Source: Mariniradius saccharolyticus AK6 (GTDB lineage: Bacteria; Bacteroidota; Bacteroidia; Cytophagales; Cyclobacteriaceae). From it: a DNA stretch of 64,000 nt. Location: positions 1 to 64,000 of the forward strand of contig NZ_AMZY02000004.1 in NCBI RefSeq assembly GCF_000330725.2, read 5' to 3'. This document shows positions 25,877-36,312 of the stretch, piece after piece (position 1 is the stretch's first letter; each line of letters opens with the position of its first letter). The position numbers and the translations under genes are program-made. The notes beneath the pieces were generated by a model. The model was not told the DNA's origin and searched no databases. It saw only the letters and a list, made by a program, of their open reading frames with translations.

Positions 25877-26028
25877 ATTGCGCAGGCTTATTTTTTCAGT
25901 TTGAAATTGAAGAGGGTAAATTTATAAATAAAATCCTTAAAGCGGCTTTTGACAGAAACTTTCCTGAAAAAAAATCAAAATGGGCCCGTTTTGAATTAGG
26001 AACAATCAAATTTCAGCAGCGAATTGCC

Positions 26029-27708
26029 TTATTTTCCCGCAAATTTTCTCTTTCGCAAAGCCACCCACACAAATCCAAAAAGCGCAAAAACAACCGCCGG
26101 AAGGACCGTGTTGATGGTTTGCCATTTGGTTTTCTCTGCCTCCACCTTGACCTTGTTGAGCGGTCGGATTTGGAACTGTTTGGTCCTTGCCGCTATGATT
26201 CCGTCCGGATCGACGAGGTAGTTCACGGCATTTTGAAGCAGTTGACGATTCGCATATTGGGTATCGCTGAAGGGATCTTGACCCAATAGCAAGGGATTTT
26301 CACCCAAGGGGCTTTTGCTGCTTTGAAAAAGCTGTCCCGTGCCCGCTACAAGTACCCGGCCTTCATTGCTTTCAGGAACAAATCCTGCCTTATCGACGCC
26401 TTCGGGTAAAAACCGATTTTTAAACAGCGAGGTGAAATTACCTTCAAGCAGGTAAATCAAGGGAAGGTTTGGTTGGTTGAACTCGTTGAGATCAGGCTTT
26501 TCCTCCATATCGGCAAAGGCTAACCTGACGGGTGCAGGCAATTTTTTCCCAAAATCCGAACCAAAAACCAATGGTGTCTTGACCACTCCATCGGCCTTGA
26601 CAGTGTCCAAAGAGCCGGTGAATCTGAATACAATTTGATCGAGTCCTTTGGTAATTGGATGCTTGGCCATTCTTCCAGCCGCCACATAAAACGGCCAAGG
26701 TAGAGGTACCATCTGTTGCTGATTTCCAAAGTTTCCTCCCATAACCACGTGGTAGCCAAAATTGATGTCCTGCACGAAGTCCTTATTGACGCGAACGCCA
26801 TATCGAAACAGCATCTGATCCAATCCATTGTCAAAGGGCATAGCGACTGTACCCTCGCCGCCGGCCTCCTCAAAGTTGAAGGCGAGCGGGTCAATCAGGA
26901 AAACAAGATTTCCGCCACGCATCAAAAACTGGTCGAGTAAATAGATTTCCCTTTCTTGATAGGCTGATTTTGGACCGATCACCATCAGAATATCAAAAGT
27001 CATCAGGTCGTCAACCGACTTTGCCTGCTCAAGCGGCACCTTGTACACCTGGTAGTCATCTGCCAAGGCCTCCACGATCCCAAATCCGTCATCCTCGGAC
27101 ATTTCCCCATGCCCCACGATCAAGCCTATTTCCTTTTCCTGTTTGGAAACCAGCCTCTTGATCGCATTGATCAGCTCAAATTCGAGGTTTTCGACAGATT
27201 GGTTCAAAATCTCATCCGGGCCCATGTTTGCCTCTCCTTTCAAGATCAAGGCCCCGACCTCAAACTCAGCGTTGCGCGCCAAGATTCCCGGGAAAATCAT
27301 TTTGGTTTGTTTTCCCCCAGCCTCACTGGTGTAGAGGTTGGTTGGGTTGATGCCAAAGTCAGAAAGGCCCACGATAAAATCCTCTTGCTCTTTCTTTGGC
27401 AGATCCAAGGGATTGAAGTACCGGTACGTGATCCGCTTGTTACTATAGGAATTGAATGTGCGGATATTCTCCTCCACGGACCGCTGTAGTCTGCGCATGC
27501 CGCCCGGGAGCTCGCCGGCAAGCAGGATATCTATCTCGATCGGTTCCTCCAATCCTTCCAAAACCGCAATACTTGCAGGATGCAGGGAATACCGCTTTTC
27601 CTCGGTCAAGTCCAACCTAAAGGGCAGAAGGGAAACCAACGCCCAAATAGCCGCGAGCATCACAGCCAAAACACCCATTTGCTTGATCGATCCTTCTAAG
27701 TTTCTCAT
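26029..27708 (-). CDS. gldG: Gliding-motility ABC transporter-associated protein GldG
   Basis: The 559-residue protein starts MRNLEGSIKQMG at 27708, overlapping the gldF stop by 4 nt (ATGA). The longer open frame upstream runs through gldF in another frame and is rejected. It has an N-terminal membrane helix, an ABC_transp_aux domain (EIDILLAGELPGGMRRLQRSVEENI...GLIVGHGEMSEDDGFG) and a C-terminal helix (VLPAVVFALFGFVWVALRKR). GldG works with GldF and GldA in an ABC transporter needed for gliding and the type IX secretion machinery in Flavobacterium. Confidence 0.93.
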   Translation of the reverse strand: MRNLEGSIKQMGVLAVMLAAIWALVSLLPFRLDLTEEKRYSLHPASIAVLEGLEEPIEIDILLAGELPGGMRRLQRSVEENIRTFNSYSNKRITYRYFNPLDLPKKEQEDFIVGLSDFGINPTNLYTSEAGGKQTKMIFPGILARNAEFEVGALILKGEANMGPDEILNQSVENLEFELINAIKRLVSKQEKEIGLIVGHGEMSEDDGFGIVEALADDYQVYKVPLEQAKSVDDLMTFDILMVIGPKSAYQEREIYLLDQFLMRGGNLVFLIDPLAFNFEEAGGEGTVAMPFDNGLDQMLFRYGVRVNKDFVQDINFGYHVVMGGNFGNQQQMVPLPWPFYVAAGRMAKHPITKGLDQIVFRFTGSLDTVKADGVVKTPLVFGSDFGKKLPAPVRLAFADMEEKPDLNEFNQPNLPLIYLLEGNFTSLFKNRFLPEGVDKAGFVPESNEGRVLVAGTGQLFQSSKSPLGENPLLLGQDPFSDTQYANRQLLQNAVNYLVDPDGIIAARTKQFQIRPLNKVKVEAEKTKWQTINTVLPAVVFALFGFVWVALRKRKFAGK

Positions 27709-28427
27709 TTTCTCTTCAGGATAATAGTCGTCAGTCCCAACATCAATACAACAACCGTCATGAAATAGGCAAGATTTTCGGATACGATGACGCCTCTGCC
27801 CATACTTTGATAATGATGGCTGAGGCTGAGGGATTCCAGAAAAAGCGCAATCGGACTCATGATCTGCATTTGTACCAAGGCAGTCAGGCCGAAGTACAAA
27901 AGAAATGATAGGAACACCCCCCAGATAAATGCCACGATTTGGTGCGAGGTCAAGGCAGAGGAAAAGATGCCGATCGACGCAAAAACCGCCCCCATCAGGC
28001 AAAGCCCGATCCATGAACCGAAAAATCCCGCATGGTCAATATTGCCGACGGGGTCTCCCAACTGCACGACCGAGTAATAAAACAGCAAGGTCGGAATCAA
28101 GGCCAAAAAAATGAGCGTCAGGCTTGCCAAATACTTCCCAATAATTATCCTCAGGATGCCCAATGGCGAGGTCAACAGGATTTCCCAAGTGCCTGACCTT
28201 CTTTCCTCTGCGATCATTTTCATCGTGATCGCCGGAATCAAGAAAATGAATACAAAGGGGGTATATACGAACAACGGCTCCAAATCCGCAAACCCGTATT
28301 CCAATACGGAAGTGTCGGGAAAAACCCACACAATCAACCCCAAAGAAACCAAAAACACCGCCAAAATGAGGTATCCGCTCAGGTTGCTGAAGAAGGCATT
28401 GATTTCCTTTCGGTACAGTGCAAACAT
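27705..28427 (-). CDS. gldF: Gliding-motility ABC transporter permease GldF
   Basis: The 240-residue permease has six predicted membrane helices and the ABC-2 type layout. It starts MFALYRKEINAFFSNLSGYL, includes MKMIAEERRSGTWEILLTSP (the conserved EExxxGT motif) and ends VLMLGLTTIILKRK. It begins 4 nt after gldA and overlaps gldG by 4 nt, so translation is coupled. It forms the membrane channel of the GldAFG complex. Confidence 0.93.
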   Translation of the reverse strand: MFALYRKEINAFFSNLSGYLILAVFLVSLGLIVWVFPDTSVLEYGFADLEPLFVYTPFVFIFLIPAITMKMIAEERRSGTWEILLTSPLGILRIIIGKYLASLTLIFLALIPTLLFYYSVVQLGDPVGNIDHAGFFGSWIGLCLMGAVFASIGIFSSALTSHQIVAFIWGVFLSFLLYFGLTALVQMQIMSPIALFLESLSLSHHYQSMGRGVIVSENLAYFMTVVVLMLGLTTIILKRK

Positions 28428-28431
28428 CGAT

Positions 28432-29337
28432 TTAGGATTGGGTGATTTGTTGAAATATCGCTTCCAGGTTGTTCTCCTTCAGACTGATTGAGACCAAGGT
28501 CAGGTTTCTTTCCTGGATAATGGACAAAAGCTCTCTTCGTCCCGAGGCTGCATCTTCCACAGAAATCACAATTTGCGAACGACTGGACAAGAACTCGCCT
28601 TTTCCTATATGATGAAACCATTCCAATTGGAGTTCTTCCTCGGTCTCAAGCTGAAGCACGGCATTCCTTCTCCCTGATTTAAGGTTGGAAAGCAAGTCTG
28701 AGGCGACGATTTTTCCCTTGTTGATGATGACTACCTTATCACAGATGGCCTCTACTTCCTGCATGATATGGGTGGAAAGTATCAAGGTCTTGTCCTTGCT
28801 TATAGTCTTGATCAATTTCCGGATTTCGACCAGTTGGTTGGGGTCGAGTCCCGTAGTAGGCTCATCCAAAATGATCACTTCCGGGTCATGGATAAGCGCC
28901 TTTGCCAAGCCGACACGCTGCCGGTATCCTTTTGAAAGTGCTTGGATCCTTTTGTGCACTTCAATCTCGAGTCCACACAATCCAACCAATTCCTCCACCC
29001 GAGATTTCAGGCTTTTGCCAGCCATGCCATACAAACCACCCACAAATTCCAAAAACTCACGCACATACATGTCCATGTACAGTGGATTGTGCTCGGGAAG
29101 GTAGCCAATCAGCCGACTCGTCTGTTCAAAATTCGCCTTGACCGAAATTCCGTTGACCAAGACATCACCGCCGTCGGCTGCAATATACCCGGTGGCAATC
29201 TTCATGGTGGTGGACTTCCCAGCCCCATTTGGACCCAAAAAACCCAAGACTTGCCCTTTCTCAGCCTCGAACGATACATCGTCCAGAGCTAACTGCGTGC
29301 CATATTTTTTGGTGAGGTGATTGACCGACAGAGACAT
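28432..29337 (-). CDS. gldA: Gliding-motility ABC transporter ATPase GldA
   Basis: The 301-residue ABC ATPase shows Walker A GPNGAGKSTTMKI (about 35-47), signature LSKGYRQRVGLAKAL, Walker B VIILDEPTTGLD and the switch His in LILSTH. The C-terminal 80 residues match the GldA-type extension. It heads the gldA-gldF-gldG operon, which supports assignment to GldA rather than a generic drug or copper exporter. Confidence 0.93.
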   Translation of the reverse strand: MSLSVNHLTKKYGTQLALDDVSFEAEKGQVLGFLGPNGAGKSTTMKIATGYIAADGGDVLVNGISVKANFEQTSRLIGYLPEHNPLYMDMYVREFLEFVGGLYGMAGKSLKSRVEELVGLCGLEIEVHKRIQALSKGYRQRVGLAKALIHDPEVIILDEPTTGLDPNQLVEIRKLIKTISKDKTLILSTHIMQEVEAICDKVVIINKGKIVASDLLSNLKSGRRNAVLQLETEEELQLEWFHHIGKGEFLSSRSQIVISVEDAASGRRELLSIIQERNLTLVSISLKENNLEAIFQQITQS

Positions 29338-29482
29338 GGATTTTCAATTAGGTGGCTAAATTAACCGCAACTCCCGCGGTTGGCAAAATATTTTTTCGCA
29401 CAGGCCACAAAAAATCCCTGAATCTTTGAATGCCGGGGATTTGAAACCAAGGAATTAAAGCTGTAAAATCTCAGCAGTTTGC

Positions 29483-30232
29483 CTAAAACCTGAATCCAAC
29501 ATTGACCACGTACCTGAACCCATAACTCAGACTCCTGAATCCGCCTGAGTTGGCAATCTCGCCCGGCTTGATGACTCCTTCAAACATGGGAAATCTGCCC
29601 TTGATCGCCTCATTGAGTTCTCGGAAAAACTCCTCCTGTTCTTCGGCTGGAAGGTCAGTATTCAGGCTTGTTTTCAAATCATAAAAACCTATCCCAGGTC
29701 CTGCCAACACCATATCGAGCGCAAGCCGTTCCCAAAAAACAAATTGATACCCCAATTGAAAACCGGCGATTACCGTGTTGAAGTTGAAATCAAAATTGAC
29801 ATTGCCTTGGAAATTTTCAGTATTGAGCGCCAAATCGTTGTTGCGCGTGAGGTAGTTGTACTGAAAATGCGGCCCGATGTAAACTCCACGTGGCGCCTTG
29901 TGACGGTTTTCTTTGGCAAGGTAAAAACGGTAATCTGCGGCGAAATGATAGCCACGCTCCGAAACTGCGCGATCGCCATTGATGGCTTCCCCGTTCTCGT
30001 CCAACCGCATCAGCTTCGGAAGTGAAAACCGTCCCAGATTGACAGAGAAGGACCGCTTTTCCGACAACACCCGTTCATAACCGATCGCGACGAATTTGGT
30101 ACCCCAAATCATCGGACTAGAGACATTAATTCTGGCGATATTCTTTCGCTCTTTTGCCAAAGAATCAACCTGGCACCAAGCTGGGATGGTCGCCATAACC
30201 ATCAATAAAAACAAGCAAAGAGGACGTTTCAT
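29483..30232 (-). CDS. Exported outer-membrane beta-barrel-like protein, unknown
   Basis: The 249-residue protein has a signal peptide (MKRPLCLFLLMVMATIPAWCQ). Many alternating aromatic strands follow (SFSVNLGRFSLPKLMR, YHFAADYRFYLAKENRH, GVYIGPHFQYNYLTR), ending in YVNVGFRF with a terminal Phe. That pattern indicates an outer-membrane barrel. No named family is recognised beyond DUF3575-like small barrels, which is tentative. It lies alone between gldA and the DUF5686 gene. Confidence 0.7.
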   Translation of the reverse strand: MKRPLCLFLLMVMATIPAWCQVDSLAKERKNIARINVSSPMIWGTKFVAIGYERVLSEKRSFSVNLGRFSLPKLMRLDENGEAINGDRAVSERGYHFAADYRFYLAKENRHKAPRGVYIGPHFQYNYLTRNNDLALNTENFQGNVNFDFNFNTVIAGFQLGYQFVFWERLALDMVLAGPGIGFYDLKTSLNTDLPAEEQEEFFRELNEAIKGRFPMFEGVIKPGEIANSGGFRSLSYGFRYVVNVGFRF

Positions 30233-30400
30233 AATGCTGGGGGTTTAGACACTGAATTTAACCAAAGTCCGCCTCGATACCATCAAAATGGCCCAATTTC
30301 AGCGAAAGAATTTTGAAAAACCGAATACGTAACGGAATCTTCAAAATCAAGATAAATGCAGCCTCGGCGTCAGAAAATTCCACTTCAAAAATGACTCAAA

Positions 30401-30424
30401 ATAAAAAAGGCTTCAAAGAAGCCC
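30401..30424 (-). terminator. Intrinsic terminator of the DUF5686 gene
   Basis: On the minus strand GGCTTC-TTT-GAAGCC is followed by TTTTTTATTTT. The stem spans 30409-30423, about 94 nt after the stop codon of the gene ending at 30518. Confidence 0.75.
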
Positions 30425-30517
30425 CTTGAGAGAATCCACCGCCACGGGCAGCGCATCTCGATTGATATTAAACCTTACAGCACCAATTTAGAGCGGATTT
30501 TTTGGTTTTCAAAAAAA

Positions 30518-33166
30518 TCAATCCGAAAAACTCACATTGATGAAGCTCGCGATCCCAAACCGGAATCCTCCCCGTTGGTAATTGCCATTTTCGAAGCCGG
30601 CACCCATTTCTACTCGGAAAATCCTGAAAAGATTGTCCAAGGAATAGCCCACCTCCCAATAGTGCGCTGAGTTCTCAGTCTTGAGATAGTTCAGGAAAAT
30701 ATTTTCACGGACGCCGGAGAATCTGAGCATCGGCAATTGTGTCAGCAAGAACTTCCTGAATTGGTAATGCATGATGCTGCTGATGTAAGCGCCCTGCGTG
30801 CTGTATTGGTAATAATCCAAGAAGCGATAGTTGGACGCCACACCCATATTGGCAAAAATGGTCCTGTTACCGCCGAAATGCTTGAAGTCCTGGAAATACA
30901 CCCGATCCTGGTTGAGAAAGGTTCCCGCCTTGATATTGAAGTCGAGCTTGCCACTGACTCCGAAATTGAAAAAATGCTCTATCCCACCTTCGAGCCTATC
31001 AAATCTTGCCGCATTTTGATTGTTGAAAACCGACGAGATCGCTCTGGTATAGTTCAGGACCAGCATAGGGGCCGACTCGTAAATTGGATTTTTTCGCCCA
31101 TCGCGGATGTAATACTTCATTCCAGGACGCCATTCTATGTTCCCGTGCCAAATCAAGGCATGATGGTCATCAAAGGCACGGTCTGGGGCCTCGATGTTGT
31201 CGGGTCTATTGGGCATGTACGATCTCTCAGGTCTATTGTAAAAGCTGAAATCCGAATTGTTTTCCAACTCTCGTCGGTAGGCATAAAGGAGGTTGGTGCG
31301 GAATGTAAATGCATCGGTCACCCGCTGGGAATAGGCCAGTTTCACAAAATCCTGCTCATAGAGCCTCATATAATTCTGCCGCAAAAGCAATGAATACGCA
31401 GCGTTGACCAGCTCTGAAATCGGGTTCTCGGGATTGAATTGGTAAATAAACCTCCCACCCGTCAGCGTTGCGGTGTTTCCCGGCCTTCCCCGATTGACGG
31501 ACCTTCGGATTTCAAAAGTGCTGTAAAGGCGCTGGCTCGAAAAACCATACCTAAACTCCGGCTCAAAATACCAAACCCTTCTGAAGTTGGTAACCGAATC
31601 GGCCATTTTTTCCGTTTTTTCTAACCTGTAAAAGCCCGCCAGCCCAACTTTGAAACCCTCGACCGTATTGAAGGAAAACTTGGTCCAGTTGGTACGGAAT
31701 CCAGCTGATCTTCCCTTTCCGAAACTGTAGGTGCCGCCGCCGATGATTTCCAAAGGTTTGAAGCCTCTTCTTGCCTTTTTCGCAATGGAGTCGACATCGC
31801 TAACCTTGGCAGCCTCGATGGTTGCCAAGCTGTCGTCCCGCACGTAACCCCGGATTTCGGCCTCGGTAAGTTTGACAGGACGGATGCTATCCCAATAGGC
31901 GAGGCTGCGCTTTCTAGCCAATGAATCGACCTTGTAGGACCGTTCGGATATGATCTCTTCATCCTCCCGCTCTTTAAGGGCTTCTTTCTCATATTCATTG
32001 ATCAGCTTCCGAAAATCCTTCTTGGTCATCTTGTCCGCATTGGCCAGCTGTTCCAAACTCGAGAGGTTTTTGTTGAAGCTACTCACGTCCGTCGGTACCT
32101 CGTCGACTTTTTCATCGATGATTTTGGTCTCGACGATTAGGTCTGGATTGAGTGTGACCTTGTAATCCCGCGTCGAGGCGAGGTATTTGTACTCGCCTGC
32201 AAATCCAAAAAACTTGCCGCCAAAAGTGTAAGTGTGGGTCGAAGGCATCCAGACATTTTCGGCCACCGGCTGGTAAAGCTGACGCACACCAATCTGAAAG
32301 CCCAAAAGCGATGTTTTTAGATCAAGGCTATGAATGGCCCAAAGTCCTTCAATGATGTAGATATATCCGTCAAAGACCAACTCGCCCGGCGACCGTGGCT
32401 GCACCCGGATGCGGTTGACCATGACGCCGTCTTCGGTAAATGAACCTTCGTACCTGAACTTGTAATAGGCAAACGCCGAAGGTGAAAGCGGCGAAATCGC
32501 GTTGTTGATTTTTGGATTGTAAAAACTCGTCGCGATATAGGGTGCGGGTGAAGTCTGATTGTTATCGCCGTTGGTGCGGATGCTGATGACTTCTTCCTCG
32601 ACTGCATTGGGCTGTTTGAAGGTGATCTTGGAAACCGACTCCGTTGTATAGGCTTCGTTGAGTTTTACTCCTTCTTTTTCCAACTCCTTTTTCATGAAAA
32701 ACGGCGCATCGGTCAAACTCCCCGTACCCTTGAGGTACACCATCATGCTGTATTCCTGCACCTGCATTCGGTGGTATTTTGCTTTGGAAATGGCTTTCCG
32801 CATGATCGTGAGAGCGGGGTCTTCGGCCTTTGTATTGACCGTCACCTCCTGAAGGGAATAGACCTGTTCGCTCATTTTGAAATCCAGCGTGACCCACTCC
32901 TCCAATACCACGACCGTCTGAAGGTCGGAAGCATAGCCGAGGTATTGGGCCAATACGTCATACACGCCCTTCTTGAGCTTCAACTCATACTCTCCATTTT
33001 GGTTGGTGGCTACTCCTTCACCTGTATTTCGGATGTAGATGGAGGCAAAAGGCAAGGGTTCACCCTTTTCGGTAGTGACTTTTCCCCTGATGCCTTGTGC
33101 GAAGCCCCCCTGAACAATGCCCAAAAAAAACACACCCAGCCAAAAGATTTCTTTCAATCGGACCAT
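30518..33166 (-). CDS. CarboxypepD_reg plus DUF5686 outer-membrane protein
   Basis: The start at 33166 gives a signal peptide (MVRLKEIFWLGVFFLGIVQGGFAQ) and an 882-residue protein. The N-terminal carboxypeptidase regulatory-like domain (GIRGKVTTEKGEPLPFASIY through VVVLEEWVTLDF) is followed by the DUF5686 region, with CTINTKAEDPALTIMRKAI-like text (VNTKAEDPALTIMRKAISKA). A C-terminal barrel-like half is rich in aromatic strands and ends INVSFSD. DUF5686 proteins are common outer-membrane proteins of Bacteroidota with no established activity. It is followed by a strong terminator and preceded by a related plug-domain gene 140 nt upstream. Confidence 0.85.
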   Translation of the reverse strand: MVRLKEIFWLGVFFLGIVQGGFAQGIRGKVTTEKGEPLPFASIYIRNTGEGVATNQNGEYELKLKKGVYDVLAQYLGYASDLQTVVVLEEWVTLDFKMSEQVYSLQEVTVNTKAEDPALTIMRKAISKAKYHRMQVQEYSMMVYLKGTGSLTDAPFFMKKELEKEGVKLNEAYTTESVSKITFKQPNAVEEEVISIRTNGDNNQTSPAPYIATSFYNPKINNAISPLSPSAFAYYKFRYEGSFTEDGVMVNRIRVQPRSPGELVFDGYIYIIEGLWAIHSLDLKTSLLGFQIGVRQLYQPVAENVWMPSTHTYTFGGKFFGFAGEYKYLASTRDYKVTLNPDLIVETKIIDEKVDEVPTDVSSFNKNLSSLEQLANADKMTKKDFRKLINEYEKEALKEREDEEIISERSYKVDSLARKRSLAYWDSIRPVKLTEAEIRGYVRDDSLATIEAAKVSDVDSIAKKARRGFKPLEIIGGGTYSFGKGRSAGFRTNWTKFSFNTVEGFKVGLAGFYRLEKTEKMADSVTNFRRVWYFEPEFRYGFSSQRLYSTFEIRRSVNRGRPGNTATLTGGRFIYQFNPENPISELVNAAYSLLLRQNYMRLYEQDFVKLAYSQRVTDAFTFRTNLLYAYRRELENNSDFSFYNRPERSYMPNRPDNIEAPDRAFDDHHALIWHGNIEWRPGMKYYIRDGRKNPIYESAPMLVLNYTRAISSVFNNQNAARFDRLEGGIEHFFNFGVSGKLDFNIKAGTFLNQDRVYFQDFKHFGGNRTIFANMGVASNYRFLDYYQYSTQGAYISSIMHYQFRKFLLTQLPMLRFSGVRENIFLNYLKTENSAHYWEVGYSLDNLFRIFRVEMGAGFENGNYQRGGFRFGIASFINVSFSD

Positions 33167-33306
33167 AAAACAACAATTATCCTCGAAAATACAAGATTCA
33201 AAATTGAACGATAAGGTTGCTTTGGGGTTATTGACAAAAATTAACGATGGAAGCAGGATTTTAAATTTATTTAAATTTTCCGACAAAAAACAATACTATA
33301 CCAATC

Positions 33307-36090
33307 TCACTTTGTTGCAACATTGATTTCGAAAATCCTTCTAAAGGGGAATCCCTCTTCATTTACGCCCTCGATTTTCATGAATACGCGCTTTGTCAAG
33401 TCCGAAAGTGGTATTTCGAACTCAAATTTGCCATCATCCGCCCGCGTGCCCGCTGAGGGATTCCAATACAAGGTTGGCCTCGGCGGGATTGGAACGCCAT
33501 TGTTGCTGATCTTTGGAAATTCTAGTGGCTTCGTGAAACCTGGAAGCTTGAAAACCTGAAACTCTGTTTTGTCAAATTCATAGGGTGATTTCGGAGTTGT
33601 CGTTTTTCCTTTCTTGGTCGTGATCGAAATCACGCCCCCTGCTGCCCGTGTACCAAAAACAGCGGCTGCATAGGTGTAAACTTCGATCGATTCAACCTCA
33701 CTGGCTATCAATATCTCCAACTGTTCCCGTCCCTGTTCTCCCGACAGTAGCAGGCCGTCTACCATCACCAAAGGCCCCCCTGTTTCCAATCCCCAGTTCT
33801 GCCTCATCATGATGCCGCCCGAAAAATTCATTTCGACTATGTCAGCAACCTTCATTTGGGGAAATCTTTCCAAAAAATCCTGACCAATGGTCTTATCCCC
33901 TTTTCCATACCCATAATTGTTTTCAGTCGGGGTGAGTATCCGTTGGTCAGCCACTTCGATTTCTTCCAAGTCAATGATATCCTTGTCCGGCCAAAAATCC
34001 GTCCAAACATCGTTACCCATTTCCTCCAAAAGCATCGGCATGGTGTCAAATTCGAACTTGTGAACTGGCCGAGCCGTCTGGACCAATTCCACGGAGCCTT
34101 TTCGCTTCCTCCTCTCGTCCAATGCAGCGATCGCCACCTCGGTACTGTCATAAAAAAACATCCCCGTCGTGAAGAAATAACCCAAACTGTCCGAGGGAAT
34201 AATCCCAAAATCCTCCATGTCACCCACAACGACCGTTAGTGGTACGGCCAGTTGCCGATTCCTAGACCTTCCATCAGAATAATTGCCCGCTAGGGAAAGT
34301 CCATATTCAATCTTGTATGGCTGGGGCTCGATCATTTTGGGATCAGGGGCCTTGTACAGCCACTCGGTCGCCTCCTCGAGGTCCTTGTTAGGAACAAAAG
34401 ATGTGAGCTCGGCGTCCACAAGCGATAAAGTGAACTTTGCCTCTACAGGTTGATCGTTGGCATCTTTGATTGAAACAGCAAATTTTCCCCAGGTCGCGCT
34501 TGAGTCGTCCCTGTAAATCGCTCCACTCGGCTCAATCGTCCAAGCAAAGTCCAGGTCATCCTCTTCTTCCGTCGAATTTGCAACTGCCGGTTTACTCCCT
34601 TTGGGAACTATGGAAACGTATTTGACTGTATACCGCCCGCCTTCATAATTTCCCATCCAGTTGGTGTATGCGAGTAGGGCATATTTCCCTTCGGGAAAAT
34701 CCTCTTCCAGCAGGAATTGTCCATTAGTAGTTCCATTCTCCAAAAAAAAGACCCCAGACTTGACTGTCTCCAATCGATCATTTACCAAATCCACATAGAG
34801 CGTTCTGCTGAGCGTATCCGCAAAAAGACTGTTCTGATAAAGCATCTGTGCCTGCAGCCACATCATTTCACCCGGATGGTATACCGATTTGTTGAGACTG
34901 AGATGGGGTCGCTCCATCAAGTTGGTCCATTTGACTTCCTCCACTCTTTGGAGCGTCACCTCGGCCATAAGGGGATTTTCCATCTCCTCAGGCATATAAT
35001 CAAAGGGAACAAACCGCGCCACTCGCTCACGGCCCATGTTTCCGGATCTAACCAACTGCTTTGGATCCAACAGCACGCCTGCTGCGTCGACATCAAAATA
35101 GCCGTCAGGAGCCTCCAGCCAACTGATTGCATGGTAAATCCGGGAATAATAATCATTGATCCAAAACTTCTTGGTAAAGTGGACTTCCACTTTTGAAGGC
35201 CAATTTATGCGATAAATACCCCCCGGAATCTCCTCGATCAGGGTGGAATCCTCTCTCATCGGATGAATAGTCCTGCCAAGTTCTTCCTCAAAGCGATTGG
35301 TTCGCAATTGCCCCATGGGAGGGAGCGTGACCTCATAAAGCTTAAACCCATCCTCCTCGGCTCTCCTTCGAAGCAAGGATGATAAAAAATGTTTGACCGA
35401 TCCGAAATAGGCGGAGTTGCGCGCAATTTCCCATTGGGCCGAATCAATAGACTGCTCCATGGTCTTAAAATTCGCCAGACCAAAGTAGTGAAAGCCTCCG
35501 CTCATTTCCACGAATTCCTGCAAATGGTACTCGATTTGGTAGCCCAAAGCGCGGTTTTCGATCAATATCGGCTGGGATGCGCTGGCCGCCAGAAATTTCC
35601 CTCGGCCCGGGATGCGCCCCTCTTCAAAATCCACCACCCAAGGATTTTTAATTTCTATTTTGCTAAAAAAAGGATCGTCCGGCACCGCCAAAAAGACCCG
35701 CTCAAAACGCCGCATGTATCTTTCCCAGCGTTTGTCCCGCTTAGACTTGAGCATGACTTCAGACAGGCCTTCTTCCTTCGGCGAAAGCTCAAAATTGACA
35801 CTGATCTGGGAACGGCCTTGCAGAGAAATCTTCCTAAACTTGGTATGATAGCCGACAAATGAGACTGCAAGCTCCGGATTGGGAGGAAGGTCGCCACTGA
35901 TACGGTAATTTCCCTTGGTGTCCGTGACTGCGCCGATGGTTGTATTGTTGACGAAAACGTTGGCGAAAGGAAGCGGAAGTCCCGTTTTTTCGTCTTTGAC
36001 GTTGCCTGTAATTACCTGCGCATACAGATTGGGGCTACCTGAAAAAAGGACAAGTAAAAAACAACAACACGCAAAAGCCGATCTAGACAT
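33307..36090 (-). CDS. CarboxypepD_reg, MG2-like and TonB-plug protein without barrel
   Basis: The start at 36090 gives MSRSAFACCCFLLVLFSGSP...YAQ as signal and 927 residues in total. In order it has a carboxypeptidase regulatory-like domain (ITGNVKDEKTGLPLPFANVF), a roughly 300-residue uncharacterised region, and an alpha-2-macroglobulin MG2-like segment (LSLNKSVYHPGEMMWLQAQ). A TonB-receptor plug follows (VADIVEMNFSGGIMMRQN...FGTRAAGGVISITTKKG), then only about 110 residues. A full receptor barrel needs some 500 residues, so this is a plug-only surface protein. Function is unknown; ligand handling or assembly with a separate barrel is speculative. Confidence 0.8.
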   Translation of the reverse strand: MSRSAFACCCFLLVLFSGSPNLYAQVITGNVKDEKTGLPLPFANVFVNNTTIGAVTDTKGNYRISGDLPPNPELAVSFVGYHTKFRKISLQGRSQISVNFELSPKEEGLSEVMLKSKRDKRWERYMRRFERVFLAVPDDPFFSKIEIKNPWVVDFEEGRIPGRGKFLAASASQPILIENRALGYQIEYHLQEFVEMSGGFHYFGLANFKTMEQSIDSAQWEIARNSAYFGSVKHFLSSLLRRRAEEDGFKLYEVTLPPMGQLRTNRFEEELGRTIHPMREDSTLIEEIPGGIYRINWPSKVEVHFTKKFWINDYYSRIYHAISWLEAPDGYFDVDAAGVLLDPKQLVRSGNMGRERVARFVPFDYMPEEMENPLMAEVTLQRVEEVKWTNLMERPHLSLNKSVYHPGEMMWLQAQMLYQNSLFADTLSRTLYVDLVNDRLETVKSGVFFLENGTTNGQFLLEEDFPEGKYALLAYTNWMGNYEGGRYTVKYVSIVPKGSKPAVANSTEEEDDLDFAWTIEPSGAIYRDDSSATWGKFAVSIKDANDQPVEAKFTLSLVDAELTSFVPNKDLEEATEWLYKAPDPKMIEPQPYKIEYGLSLAGNYSDGRSRNRQLAVPLTVVVGDMEDFGIIPSDSLGYFFTTGMFFYDSTEVAIAALDERRKRKGSVELVQTARPVHKFEFDTMPMLLEEMGNDVWTDFWPDKDIIDLEEIEVADQRILTPTENNYGYGKGDKTIGQDFLERFPQMKVADIVEMNFSGGIMMRQNWGLETGGPLVMVDGLLLSGEQGREQLEILIASEVESIEVYTYAAAVFGTRAAGGVISITTKKGKTTTPKSPYEFDKTEFQVFKLPGFTKPLEFPKISNNGVPIPPRPTLYWNPSAGTRADDGKFEFEIPLSDLTKRVFMKIEGVNEEGFPFRRIFEINVATK

Positions 36091-36312
36091 GCTTCCCTTT
36101 TTAAGTTTCCTCGAGACTCTATTTTTGGATTCTTCGATTTCCAAGCAAGAACACACGCTTCCAAAATAATACTTAAAAACTGTTTCAGTCTCGTAAGTCT
36201 TTCTTAAATTCCAAACTTGAAAGTTTCAAAGTAAGAATCGTTAGTGAAAGGGACAACTTTTTTTCGAGCGGCCGTCCGGACAATTATTCTAAAGGTAAGG
36301 GCCATTAATTCT

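Noticed and set aside
27709-28014. N-terminal extension of the gldG frame
   Set aside because: It reads through gldF in another frame; the ATG at 27708 gives the normal GldG start with ATGA coupling.
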